From assembly GCF_000373565.1 (NCBI RefSeq), contig NZ_KB891806.1, positions 1-64,000 on the forward strand: a stretch of DNA of 64,000 nt. Reading direction: 5' to 3'. The notes beneath the pieces were generated by a model. The model worked only from the letters and a program-made list of their open reading frames with translations, was not told the origin of the DNA and ran no database searches. Position numbers and translations under genes: made by a program. This DNA is from Streptomyces sp. HmicA12. Its GTDB lineage: Bacteria; Actinomycetota; Actinomycetes; Streptomycetales; Streptomycetaceae. Shown here piece by piece: positions 8,822-16,943 of the stretch. How positions within the stretch are numbered: the stretch's first letter is position 1; the number at the start of each line of letters is the position of its first letter.

Positions 8822-10237
8822 GTGACGGCGACGACGACAGACACGCACCACCATCCGTCGTCCCCGACCGCTGCCCGGCGCCCCGAAGACACGCCGTCAC
8901 GCCCGTCGCGTCCGCGCCCCGTGCGGGACTTCCTCACCCTCACCCTCCTCCCCCTGCCGATCCTCACGGCGGCACTCGGCGGAGCGTTCAACCCGGGCGG
9001 CACACGGAGATGGTTCGGCGGCCGGGCCGAGACCCAGCGCGTCCAGGCCCAGGAGGCCAAGGACGCCGCGGCCGCCGCGTTCTACGAGCTGGACACCGCC
9101 CAGCGCGACCTGCGCATCTCGATAGAGACGATCACCGCGGTCGACGACTCCCCGGCCGCCCGCCGCGCCGTCACCGACTTCCAGCAGCTCGGCACCCGCA
9201 TCGACGAGGTCAGCGCGCAGTACATCACCGCGGTCGACGCCCACGACCTTGACCGCGACGACCTGGAGGCGAGCGCGGCGAACCGCGCGCGCGGCGAACT
9301 GACCGCGGCCAAGGACCAGTTGACCCGCACCAAGCAGGACCTGGACCGGTTCGCGCAGGGCCTCGGCCCGCTGCTCGGCAAGGCGGAGACCCAGCTGGCC
9401 CGCCTCGCCCCGTCCGTGGAGCGCGCCCGCCAGGCCCTGCTCGCCGCGACGACCGCCCTCGACGGTGTGCGGCAGGCGGGCCTGAAGGCCGACGACCTGG
9501 CCGCCCGCCTCGCCGCCCTCGGCCCCGAGCTGACCAGGCTGAACCAGGGCGCGGGCCAGCACGGCGTGCCGGAGACGCTGGAGCGCGCGGAGCGTGTCGC
9601 GCGGGACGCGGAGGCGATCCGCGCGGAGGCCGACCGCCTCCCGGAGAAGGCCGCGGAGATCGACCACCGCCTGGTCTCGCTGCGCACCCGCGCCCAGGCA
9701 CTGCAGACCCGCGCGGGCCAGGTCGACCCGGTCCTCAGCGAGCTGCGGCGCCGGTTCGCGGCCGCCTGCTGGCAGGACCTGCAAGGCGTACCCCAGCAGG
9801 CCGTGGAGAACGTGCGGCAGGCCGAGACCAAGCTCGCCGAGGCCCGCACCGCCCGCGAGGCCCAGCGCTGGCCGGACGCGACGGCGCTGCTCTCGACCGT
9901 CCGCGCCCTGCTGAACAGCACGGACGAGTCGGTCTCCGCCGCCGCCGACCGCCTCCAGCGGCTCAACGCGGTGGCGAAGGACCCCCAGCAGGAGATCGAC
10001 CGCACCCGGTTCGCGATCCGGGACGCCCAGCGGCTGGCGATGAGCGGCCGCTCCACGCCCGAGCCGCGGCACGCCCGGCCGCTGGACGACTCGGTGGCCC
10101 GGCTCGACCGCGCGGTCGAGGGCCTGGAGGGCCGCCACCCCGACTACTGGCACTTCCTCACCGAGACGGAGGCCGTGCGGCGGACGGTGTCCCGGGTCGT
10201 CGCGCAGATCCGCGAGGACCGCGGCGGCGGCATCTGA
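8822..10237 (+). CDS. Long coiled-coil membrane-anchored hypothetical protein
   Basis: A 471-residue protein. Residues 1-35 are Thr/His/Pro-rich, followed by one hydrophobic segment (FLTLTLLPLPILTAALGGAF) and then about 400 residues of Ala/Glu/Arg/Leu-rich heptad sequence, a long coiled coil. The GTG start is preceded by GGGAGAGG; an ATG 30 nt upstream (MTARAVRERL) is the alternative. I do not recognise an enzymatic domain. The architecture suggests a cytoplasmic or envelope scaffold tethered to the membrane. Confidence 0.7.
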   Translation: MTATTTDTHHHPSSPTAARRPEDTPSRPSRPRPVRDFLTLTLLPLPILTAALGGAFNPGGTRRWFGGRAETQRVQAQEAKDAAAAAFYELDTAQRDLRISIETITAVDDSPAARRAVTDFQQLGTRIDEVSAQYITAVDAHDLDRDDLEASAANRARGELTAAKDQLTRTKQDLDRFAQGLGPLLGKAETQLARLAPSVERARQALLAATTALDGVRQAGLKADDLAARLAALGPELTRLNQGAGQHGVPETLERAERVARDAEAIRAEADRLPEKAAEIDHRLVSLRTRAQALQTRAGQVDPVLSELRRRFAAACWQDLQGVPQQAVENVRQAETKLAEARTAREAQRWPDATALLSTVRALLNSTDESVSAAADRLQRLNAVAKDPQQEIDRTRFAIRDAQRLAMSGRSTPEPRHARPLDDSVARLDRAVEGLEGRHPDYWHFLTETEAVRRTVSRVVAQIREDRGGGI

Positions 10238-10280
10238 CGCGGTGGGCCCGGGTGGCTCGGTGGGCGCGGGCGGCTCGGTC

Positions 10281-10352
10281 GGTACGGGCGGTACGGGCGG
10301 CACGGGCGGCACGGGCGGCACGGGCGGCACGGGCGGCACGGGCGGCACGGGC
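10281..10352. repeat. Eight tandem 9-bp repeats (GGYACGGGC)
   Basis: Two GGTACGGGC copies and six GGCACGGGC copies stand head to tail, flanked on both sides by degenerate GGCTCGGTC units. The array sits between the coiled-coil gene and the DUF4383 gene. The reading frames through it are low-complexity and end shortly after, so I treat it as non-coding. Confidence 0.85.
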
Positions 10353-10489
10353 GGCTCGGTCGGCTCGGTCGGCGCGATGTGCGCGGTTGGCACTGCGCGC
10401 GGGTCGGGCCGATCCTGGAGGTACGCAGCCATCTGTCTGTACGCAACCTCCGTACGCACAGGGGGGCCGGAAGGCGAGGCGAGGCGATC

Positions 10490-10996
10490 ATGGCCACGCA
10501 CGTACTCCACCCGGGATCCTGGCACCACGTCGCGCTCGACGAGCAGGCGCCCGTCGATCACCGCCTCAGCAGGGTGTACCGCGTCGGCGCGGGGCTGATG
10601 GGCCTGGTGCTGCTGGTCTTCGGCATCCTCGGGTTCATCGACAAGGTCGGCTTCTTCGACACGCGCGGTGACACGGTCGCGGGCCTGAGCACCAACGGCG
10701 CGCTCAGTTTCCTGTCCCTGTGCGCCGGCGCCCTGCTCATCGCGGGCATGCTGGCCGGCGGGTCCGTCGCGTCGACGCTCAACATGACGCTGGGTGTGCT
10801 GTTCATCCTCAGCGGCTTCGTGAACCTGGCGCTCCTCGACACCCGCTACAACTTCCTCGCCTTCCGCATCCAGAACGTCCTGTTCAGCTTCGCCGTCGGG
10901 CTGCTGCTGATGCTCTTCGGGATGTACGGGCGCGTCAGCGGCGGCCTGCCGCACGACAACCCGTACTGGAAGGCGCGCCACCCCGGAGCCCGGTGA
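10490..10996 (+). CDS. DUF4383 domain-containing membrane protein
   Basis: A 168-residue membrane protein with four predicted transmembrane segments (about 31-50, 71-93, 99-119, 128-148) and the DUF4383 pattern VYRVGAGLMGLVLLVFGILGF ... DTRYNFLAFR. The ATG is preceded by GCGAGGCGATC, a modest ribosome-binding site. The function is unknown; the family is widespread in actinobacteria, usually as single genes near stress or envelope functions. Confidence 0.8.
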   Translation: MATHVLHPGSWHHVALDEQAPVDHRLSRVYRVGAGLMGLVLLVFGILGFIDKVGFFDTRGDTVAGLSTNGALSFLSLCAGALLIAGMLAGGSVASTLNMTLGVLFILSGFVNLALLDTRYNFLAFRIQNVLFSFAVGLLLMLFGMYGRVSGGLPHDNPYWKARHPGAR

Positions 10997-11108
10997 TCGC
11001 GCGGCCGTCCGCTGTCGCGCAGCCTGTTACGGCGGCCGGTTCCTCTCCCGTCCGATTGACCTGGCGGGCGATTGCTCTCGCACAGGGTGCCGTGCGAGAT
11101 TGCTCCGC

Positions 11109-11807
11109 ATGACCAGCTCCCCGCCGGTTCCCCATCCCGGGCCCGACGTGCACGGCACGGCGATGGAGGCCGTGGCACGCGCCATCACCGAGGGCCGGTA
11201 CGCGACCGGCGCCACGCTCGAACTCCCGCGTGTGGCAGCGGACTTGACCCTGACCGAGCCGGTGCTCGGCGAGGCACTGCGGGCGCTCGCGGCGAAAGGG
11301 CTGCTGGACGGCACGGGCCGGGTGCGCCCGCGCTCCGCGTGGAACCTGCTCGACAGCGACGTACTGCGCTGGACCCTCGCTGCGGCACCGGTCTCACCGG
11401 CGTTCTACGGCGATCTGCACGAGTTGCGCCGCTCCGTCGAGCCGCCGGCCGCCGCGCTGGCCGCGCAGCACCGCTCGCCCGCCGACCTGACGGTGCTCGA
11501 CTCGGCCTTGGCGGCGATGGCCTGCGCCGAGCGGGCCGAGCACGCCGATCCGGTAGGTGCCGCGCAGGCCGACGCCACGTTCCACACGGCCCTGCTCACC
11601 GCGTCCGGCAACCGCTTCTACGCCCAGTTGCCCCGGGTCATCGCCCCGGCGCTGACCACCCGTGTCTGCGTCGTGCACGCGGGCCCGCACCACCACCCGC
11701 TGCCCTGCCACAGCGAGGTCGCCGCCCGGATTCGCGAACGGGACGCGGACGGGGCGTACACGGCGATGCTGGAACTCCTGGACGTCTCGCTCCGCGACGA
11801 CCCGTAA
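11109..11807 (+). CDS. GntR-family regulator with FCD ligand-binding domain
   Basis: A 232-residue protein. Residues 12-80 form a winged helix (AMEAVARAITEGRYATGATLELPRV...ALRALAAKGLLDGTG) of the GntR type; residues 90-225 are an all-helical FCD domain whose metal/ligand positions are suggested by FHTALL and the CHSEVAARI segment. GntR/FadR-type regulators usually bind an organic acid and repress adjacent catabolic genes, but the neighbours here are an FmdB zinc ribbon and a Ter locus, so the target is unclear. A TTG three codons upstream is an alternative start. The ten residues before the recognition helix are divergent from typical GntR members. Confidence 0.8.
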   Translation: MTSSPPVPHPGPDVHGTAMEAVARAITEGRYATGATLELPRVAADLTLTEPVLGEALRALAAKGLLDGTGRVRPRSAWNLLDSDVLRWTLAAAPVSPAFYGDLHELRRSVEPPAAALAAQHRSPADLTVLDSALAAMACAERAEHADPVGAAQADATFHTALLTASGNRFYAQLPRVIAPALTTRVCVVHAGPHHHPLPCHSEVAARIRERDADGAYTAMLELLDVSLRDDP

Positions 11808-11816
11808 TCTTGGGCC

Positions 11817-12032
11817 ATGCCTCGCTACGAATACCGCTGCCGCAGCTGCGGCGACACGTTCGAACTCTCCCGCCCCATGGCCGAGTCCTCGTCCCCGGCC
11901 ACCTGCCCCGCGGGCCACCCCGACACGGTCAAACTCCTGTCGACGGTAGCCGTGGCCGGCACCAAGTCCCCGTCGTCCCCCGCACCTTCGGGAGGCGGAG
12001 GCGGCTGCTGCGGCGGAGGCTGCTGCGGCTGA
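11817..12032 (+). CDS. FmdB family zinc-ribbon protein
   Basis: A 71-residue protein with an N-terminal MPRYEYRCRSCGDTFELSRPM and a second Cys-containing turn (ATCPAGHPD), the CxxC...CxxxH zinc-ribbon of the FmdB regulatory-type family, and a glycine/cysteine-rich tail (GGGGGCCGGGCCG). It starts 9 nt after the GntR-type gene stop, so co-transcription is likely. Its role is unknown; the terminal GGCCGGGCC tail is common in actinobacterial members and may bind metal. Confidence 0.85.
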   Translation: MPRYEYRCRSCGDTFELSRPMAESSSPATCPAGHPDTVKLLSTVAVAGTKSPSSPAPSGGGGGCCGGGCCG

Positions 12033-12040
12033 CGTCGCAC

Positions 12041-12087
12041 CCGCCTTGGGCAATCTGCCGTCGGCCGCCGCCTTGGGCAATCTGCCG
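12041..12087. repeat. Two 20-bp direct repeats, 27-bp period
   Basis: CCGCCTTGGGCAATCTGCCG occurs exactly at 12041-12060 and 12068-12087 in the convergent intergenic space, followed by a related degenerate stretch up to 12114. Confidence 0.85.
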
Positions 12088-12100
12088 CCAAGGGCGGCAG
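12082..12100. terminator. Candidate terminator hairpin between FmdB and HAD genes
   Basis: CTGCCGCC-AAG-GGCGGCAG forms an 8-bp perfect stem. It overlaps the second 20-bp repeat and lies between convergent genes. Confidence 0.55.
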
Positions 12101-12181
12101 GGTGGGCAAGGCGGCACCCCGGCGCGGGGCGAGCGCTCCAACCGACCCCCGCCCCGGCGCCGCCCACCCCAGCGCCCCACA

Positions 12182-12982
12182 TCACACCGCCCCGAGAAAC
12201 CCCCGCAACACGGCCTCCCCCGCAAGAACTCCCCGCTCCCCCAACACGGTCACCCCATCCGCGACCCACCCCACATCGGCCAACTCCCCATGCCCGGGCC
12301 GCCACCCCCGATCAACGGCCAGCAACAGATCCGCGTCCAGCAACGAATCCCCGGCCCCGAGCACCGCATCCGCCCCGACCCGCCGCGCGACCTCCCGCGC
12401 GGCCGCCCCCTTGGTCAACGGCTTCGGCACGGCGTACACCTTCCGCCCCTGCAGCGAAACGCCCCAGCCGACCCCCGCGGCCCACTCCCCGAGCTCCTTG
12501 ACCCATCCCTCGGGCAACCGCGCCCGGTCGACCACGAGATACGCGAACAGATCCTCGGCGACCCGCTCCTTCAACAGCCACTCCGGATCCGCGGCGGCGA
12601 CCATCCGCTCCCGCACCTCCCCGAGCGGCGCACACTCCGCGTCGAGCCGCGAGGCCACGTCCCGCCGCCACTCGGGATCCGACACCCCGTCGACCAGCAG
12701 GTGCCCTCCATTGGCGCAGATCGCGTACTTCGGCGCGGGCCCGGGCAACCGCACCCGCCCGTACTGCTCCCGCGTCCGCGTCGTCGTAGGCACGAACACC
12801 GCGCGCCGCCCGAGCTCGGCGAGCAGCGCGGCCGCGTCCTCCGTGACGTACGACAGGGGCTTCCCCTCGTACACCTCGACGCAGAGCAGCCGCGGCGCCT
12901 CGGCGTCGGGCATCGTCAGCCCGAGCGCGCCCGCGGAGTAGATGAGCGTACGGTCGAGATCGCTCGCCACCACCGTCGTCAC
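12182..12982 (-). CDS. HAD phosphatase of the Ter biosynthetic module
   Basis: A 266-residue HAD hydrolase: the nucleophile motif DLDRTL lies at residues 8-13, LTKGAAAREV supplies the motif III lysine near 200, and GAGDSLLDADLL near 220 is motif IV. An S6PP/Cof-type cap lies between. It starts at a GTG whose GTGA overlaps the TGA stop of the upstream phosphoribosyltransferase/StiP gene, so translation is coupled. In Ter-type stress loci such HAD enzymes are proposed to dephosphorylate a nucleoside-like metabolite made by the linked phosphoribosyltransferases. Last gene of the minus-strand operon. Confidence 0.85.
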   Translation of the reverse strand: MTTVVASDLDRTLIYSAGALGLTMPDAEAPRLLCVEVYEGKPLSYVTEDAAALLAELGRRAVFVPTTTRTREQYGRVRLPGPAPKYAICANGGHLLVDGVSDPEWRRDVASRLDAECAPLGEVRERMVAAADPEWLLKERVAEDLFAYLVVDRARLPEGWVKELGEWAAGVGWGVSLQGRKVYAVPKPLTKGAAAREVARRVGADAVLGAGDSLLDADLLLAVDRGWRPGHGELADVGWVADGVTVLGERGVLAGEAVLRGFLGAV

Positions 12983-15516
12983 TGCGCGGCCACCGCCTTG
13001 CCGTCCGCGCCGGTGGCCCCTCGCGTGAACCGCGGATGGATCAACCCCACGCAGCTGTAAGGCAGTTCGTCCACCACCTCGACCGGCACCCCGCGCTGCT
13101 CCGCCAGCAACCGCACATGGTCCAGGTCCGCCCCGGCGTCCGCCCGCGCCAGGATCTTCCACGGCACGCGCCGCAGCAGCACCCGTGTGGTCTCGCCGAC
13201 GCCGGGCTTGACGAGGTTCACGTCGTGGATCCCGTACTCCTCGCTGATCCGCTCGACGGCGGCCCAGCCCTCCCACGTCGGTGTGCGATCGGCCCCGAGG
13301 AGCTCCTTGACGTCCACGTCGACCGCGTCGCCGACCTCCCCGAACCACTCCTCCACCACGTCGAGGAACTGCCCGGACACATCCGAATCGGCCAGCTCCC
13401 GGTAGAACTTGCCCCCGTGGAAGTCGTCGGGACCGACCAGGTCGGCCCGCAGGACGGTCCGCGAAATCAGCCCGGAAACAGTCGAGTTGAGGCAGGCCGA
13501 GGGGATGAGGAAGTCCTCGCGCGTCCCGTACGTGCGCACGCACGACCCGGGGTCGGCGAGCACGGCGATCTCCGGATCGAACCCGCGCGCCCCGCCCTGC
13601 TCCTCGAACTCTCTTATCGCGGCGGCGAGTTCACGCGTGATCGCGCCCTTGCCCGTCCAGCCGTCGACGAACACCACATCGGCCGGGTCGTGGTGCGCGG
13701 CCAGCCAGCGCAGCGCGTTCGCGTCGATGCCGCGGCCGCGCACGATGGACACCGCGTAGTGCGGCAGCTCCACGCCGTGGCGGGCGAGCGCCCAGCGCCT
13801 CATCAGCACCCCCACCGGCGTACCGGCCCGCGCCAGCGAGACGAGCACGGGACGGCGCGGCGCACGCTCCGCGAGTACCGTCTCCGTCACCACACCCACC
13901 GCGTGCGCGATCCGCCCGGCCGACGCGTCGAGCGCCGCGTGGAACAACTCCTGGTACTGCGGGCTGGGTTGGTACTCGACCGGCAGCGACTCCGCGTAGT
14001 GGGCGCCGCCGCTCTGGATGGCCTCCTCGCGCTCCTCGGTGGGCGCTTCGAGCCGTACGTCGGACAGGTCCTGGAGCAGCCAGCCGACCTCGTCGGGCGC
14101 GTACGAGGAGAAGGCGGGTCCGCGCAGCGGCTCGGGCAACGACATCGGGGGCCTTTCAACAGCGGTTGGTGCAGCAGGTACCTGCCGTGCGGGTACGTGC
14201 GAGGGAACGACCACGACCACGACCCGCGCGGCATGCTCGGCCACCCGCGCCAACAGCCCGTCGGGCGCGGCCAGTTCGGGTGTGTCGCCGGCCGAGTCGA
14301 GGACGACGACGACCGTGTCGAAGCCGCCGCCCGCCACGTTGTACGCGTACCGCTCGCCGGGTCCGTCGGCCGGGTCGTCGTGCGCCGGGAAGACGAGCCG
14401 GGTGCGGATCGCGTACCCCGGGTCGTCGACGGCGAGAACGGGTGAGCGGGTCGTGGTGGAGTACGCGACGTCGGCGCCGACCGCCTCCAGCGCGGTGGCC
14501 AGGCGCAGCGGCGCGTACATCAACTCCTCGTTGCCCAGGACGAGTACCCGGCCCCGCACGTGGGGAGCCAGCCGCTCGGCCATCCCCGGCAGCGCCGCCT
14601 CGAGCCGCGCGCGGTGCTCGGGCCGGAACCCGTGCCGACCGCCGTCCGGCAGGCCGTCGGGCCAGTCGAGCCCGGCCGGCCGCACGATCTCGCCGCGCTC
14701 GCGGCGCGGCTGCGGCAGCCCGGCCCCGGCGGCCCGCTCGTGCTCGGCGACCAGCGCCTGTCCCTTCTCCAGGACGCCGTCCGGCAGGTGCACGGAGCCG
14801 CGCGCGGACACGATCAGGTCCACCCGGGCGCCGATCTCGCGCGCGAACGCCTCCAGCCGCCCCTGGTCCCCGGGCGAGCGCATGTCGACGAGCGCGACGA
14901 TCACGTACCGCTCCCGCGCATGCAGCTCGTGCAGGGCGCGGACGGTGTTGAGCACGGTGTTGCCGGTCGAGAACTCGTCGTCGACGAGGACCAGCGGGCC
15001 GTCCCCGGCCAGCAGCTCCGGATCCTCCGGCAGCAGCAGGTGCGAGGTGGCGTGCGAGTGCGACTCCTCGAAGCCGCCCGCGCGCGCCACACCGTCGACG
15101 GGGCGGCGCGTGGAGTGCAGGTACGGGGCGAGCGCCAGCCCGTCGGCGACCGAGTGGCCGAGGCCCGTCGCGGTCTCCGCGTAGCCGAGCACGACGGCCT
15201 GCCGCGCCGCCTCGTCACCGAGCAACTCCCGGACGCGTACGCCCAGTTCGTACCCTGAGCGCCAGACCACCGACGGGCGCTGCGGCACGTGCTTGCCCAG
15301 CACGTTCGACACCAGCAGATGCGCGCGCTTGGGGTTGCGCCGCAGCGCGAGCCCGAGCAGCCCGGTCAGCTCCGGGTCACCGGCCAGCCCGACACCGAGC
15401 CGCTCGGCGACCCACGCACCCGACCACACCGCGTTCACCTCGTGCACCGCGCTCACCTCGTGCACCGCGTCCACCGTCCGCCCCGTGTCCCCTGCATCCC
15501 TTGCCTCTGTCGTCAT
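12979..15516 (-). CDS. Phosphoribosyltransferase-TRSP and StiP/PELOTA protein in one 845-codon frame
   Basis: The first half (1-about 455) is a PRTase_2-type phosphoribosyltransferase with PRPP loop LVDDEFSTGNT (177-187) followed by a TRSP domain. The second half (458-845) is a StiP/PRTase_1-type domain with a second PRPP-loop-like motif VFVDGWTGKG (615-624) and a C-terminal PELOTA-type RNA-binding fold (about 767-829). Families of the Ter biosynthetic module, proposed to make a nucleoside-like metabolite, include both units, which I expect as separate genes. Here no stop separates them; the joint is Ala/Pro/Val-rich. A good internal start (GAAAGG, then ATG at 14145) lies exactly at the domain boundary, so a 388-residue separate protein, a fusion or both may be made. 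The ATG overlaps the stop of the lyase gene (ATGA). Confidence 0.85.
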   Translation of the reverse strand: MTTEARDAGDTGRTVDAVHEVSAVHEVNAVWSGAWVAERLGVGLAGDPELTGLLGLALRRNPKRAHLLVSNVLGKHVPQRPSVVWRSGYELGVRVRELLGDEAARQAVVLGYAETATGLGHSVADGLALAPYLHSTRRPVDGVARAGGFEESHSHATSHLLLPEDPELLAGDGPLVLVDDEFSTGNTVLNTVRALHELHARERYVIVALVDMRSPGDQGRLEAFAREIGARVDLIVSARGSVHLPDGVLEKGQALVAEHERAAGAGLPQPRRERGEIVRPAGLDWPDGLPDGGRHGFRPEHRARLEAALPGMAERLAPHVRGRVLVLGNEELMYAPLRLATALEAVGADVAYSTTTRSPVLAVDDPGYAIRTRLVFPAHDDPADGPGERYAYNVAGGGFDTVVVVLDSAGDTPELAAPDGLLARVAEHAARVVVVVVPSHVPARQVPAAPTAVERPPMSLPEPLRGPAFSSYAPDEVGWLLQDLSDVRLEAPTEEREEAIQSGGAHYAESLPVEYQPSPQYQELFHAALDASAGRIAHAVGVVTETVLAERAPRRPVLVSLARAGTPVGVLMRRWALARHGVELPHYAVSIVRGRGIDANALRWLAAHHDPADVVFVDGWTGKGAITRELAAAIREFEEQGGARGFDPEIAVLADPGSCVRTYGTREDFLIPSACLNSTVSGLISRTVLRADLVGPDDFHGGKFYRELADSDVSGQFLDVVEEWFGEVGDAVDVDVKELLGADRTPTWEGWAAVERISEEYGIHDVNLVKPGVGETTRVLLRRVPWKILARADAGADLDHVRLLAEQRGVPVEVVDELPYSCVGLIHPRFTRGATGADGKAVAAQ
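14143..14157 (-). promoter_or_regulatory. Internal ribosome-binding site and ATG at the domain boundary
   Basis: On the minus strand GAAAGG stands 6 nt before ATG (14145-14143), which would begin MSLPEPLRG, a natural N-terminus for the StiP/PELOTA half. It decides whether the downstream half is also made alone. Confidence 0.6.
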
Positions 15517-16700
15517 GCGGGCAGCCCCGCGGTCAGCAGCTCCACGAAGCCGACGTCCTCCCGGGCCACGCCGAACGCCTCCGCGCGCTGCAGCGTCCGC
15601 TCGGCCCAGGCCCGGTGCGGCTTCACCTCGTTCATCTTGTTCGTGTACGCCGACCTGAGGACTCCGCCGCCGCCCCGCTCGGGGCGCAGGATGTCGCAGG
15701 CGTCGCTGTACTCCTCGTGGCTGACGACGGACAGCGCGTGCACGGGCAGGACGTGCGAGGGGTGGATGCAGGTCTTGCCCAGCAGCCCGTTGGCCCGGTC
15801 CATCGCGATCTCGCGCAACAGCCCGTCCATGTCGTGCTCGATGAGCGCCTCGCGCAGCGACCCCGCGCCCTCCTCCAGGAAGGGGCTGCGGCGCAGCTGC
15901 GGCTTGAACATCCGCTCCTGATGGCGGAAGTACTCCCAGACGGGTCCGGTCACCGTGAAGCCGGTGCCGTCCGCCCTGCCGAGCAGATTCACCACGTCGG
16001 CGATGACGGAGGCCACGATCTGCACGTCGTACGCCGTCATGTCGGGCGGTCTGCGCAGTCCGTACGCCGAACAGAAGTCGGTGACGCCGAGCCGCAGCGC
16101 GAGGACCCGCTCGCGGTACTTGTCGACGGTGCGGGAGATCCCGGCGAGGGTCTCGGTGCGCGTCTCCAGGTGCAACAGCTCCGGCGACTCGAGAACCGGC
16201 ATGGCGAAAAGTCGCCGTCCGGTGGCCGTCTCGGCGGCGGTCAGGGCCTCAAGGAACGGAACCCCCCGCTCCTCGGTGAACTTCGGCAGTACAAATCCGG
16301 ACAGCAGCCCCACCGCGGAGCCCAGGCGGCGGGCGAGATCGGTGATCTGCTCGGGCGTGCGGACGCGGACGAACAGCAGCGGCGGCTCGGCCCCGGCGAC
16401 CCCGGCCTCGGCCCCGGAGCGCGACGCGAGTGCGGCGAACTGCCGGACCAGATTGTCCTCCGCGTCCCGGACGTCCGCGTCGTCGATCGAGTCCTCCAGG
16501 CACAGCACCATGGAGACGACTCCGCGCCCGGCCTGCTTGAGCACGTCGTCCGCGAGGTGCGGACGGGTGGCCGGGCTGTAGAGCGTGGCGCCGAGCGCCG
16601 CCGCGAGCATGCGAGGCGCGGAGTCCGCGGTGAACGCCTGCGGCTCCCGATGGAACAACCGCTCCCGCACCTCAGGGGCAATGTGCCCGAAATGACGCAT
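15513..16700 (-). CDS. HpcH/HpaI aldolase/CitE-like lyase of the Ter module
   Basis: A 395-residue TIM-barrel protein of the citrate-lyase-beta/HpcH family: VVSMVLCLEDSIDDADV carries the acidic metal-binding Glu-Asp pair, LFVRVRTPEQI the substrate Arg, and GFVLPKFTE, FAMPVLESPE and GVTDFCSAYGLRRPPD follow in barrel order. It is longer than typical CitE and matches the variant encoded in Ter biosynthetic loci, where a C-C bond-cleaving or forming step on a nucleoside-like product is proposed. GGGGGAG precedes the ATG. It is the first gene of a three-gene operon with 4-bp overlaps. A TTGACA element (16808-16813, minus strand) lies about 110 bp upstream, although a matching -10 box is weak. Confidence 0.85.
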   Translation of the reverse strand: MRHFGHIAPEVRERLFHREPQAFTADSAPRMLAAALGATLYSPATRPHLADDVLKQAGRGVVSMVLCLEDSIDDADVRDAEDNLVRQFAALASRSGAEAGVAGAEPPLLFVRVRTPEQITDLARRLGSAVGLLSGFVLPKFTEERGVPFLEALTAAETATGRRLFAMPVLESPELLHLETRTETLAGISRTVDKYRERVLALRLGVTDFCSAYGLRRPPDMTAYDVQIVASVIADVVNLLGRADGTGFTVTGPVWEYFRHQERMFKPQLRRSPFLEEGAGSLREALIEHDMDGLLREIAMDRANGLLGKTCIHPSHVLPVHALSVVSHEEYSDACDILRPERGGGGVLRSAYTNKMNEVKPHRAWAERTLQRAEAFGVAREDVGFVELLTAGLPA

Positions 16701-16943
16701 AAGACTCCCCCGATGTGACGCTGTCGTAGCCCCGTCGCGGCTCCGTACCGCCTTGCCGCCCGACGCGACGCGCGAACAGGTGGCCGGTAATAGTACGTAC
16801 AAAGCCATGTCAAGGGTTCCCACCCGCAATGAAATTCTGGTAACCCCCATATGTCGAAGGGTGTGTTCCGGACTTCGGCGGGCCTCGACCCGGCAGTGGA
16901 TCTTGGCACCCCGCGTTGTCCTGGCCGGTGTCAGGAGGGCAGG

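Noticed and set aside
10281-10352. CRISPR-like array
   Set aside because: Units are only 9 bp and contiguous, without spacers, and no cas gene is near.
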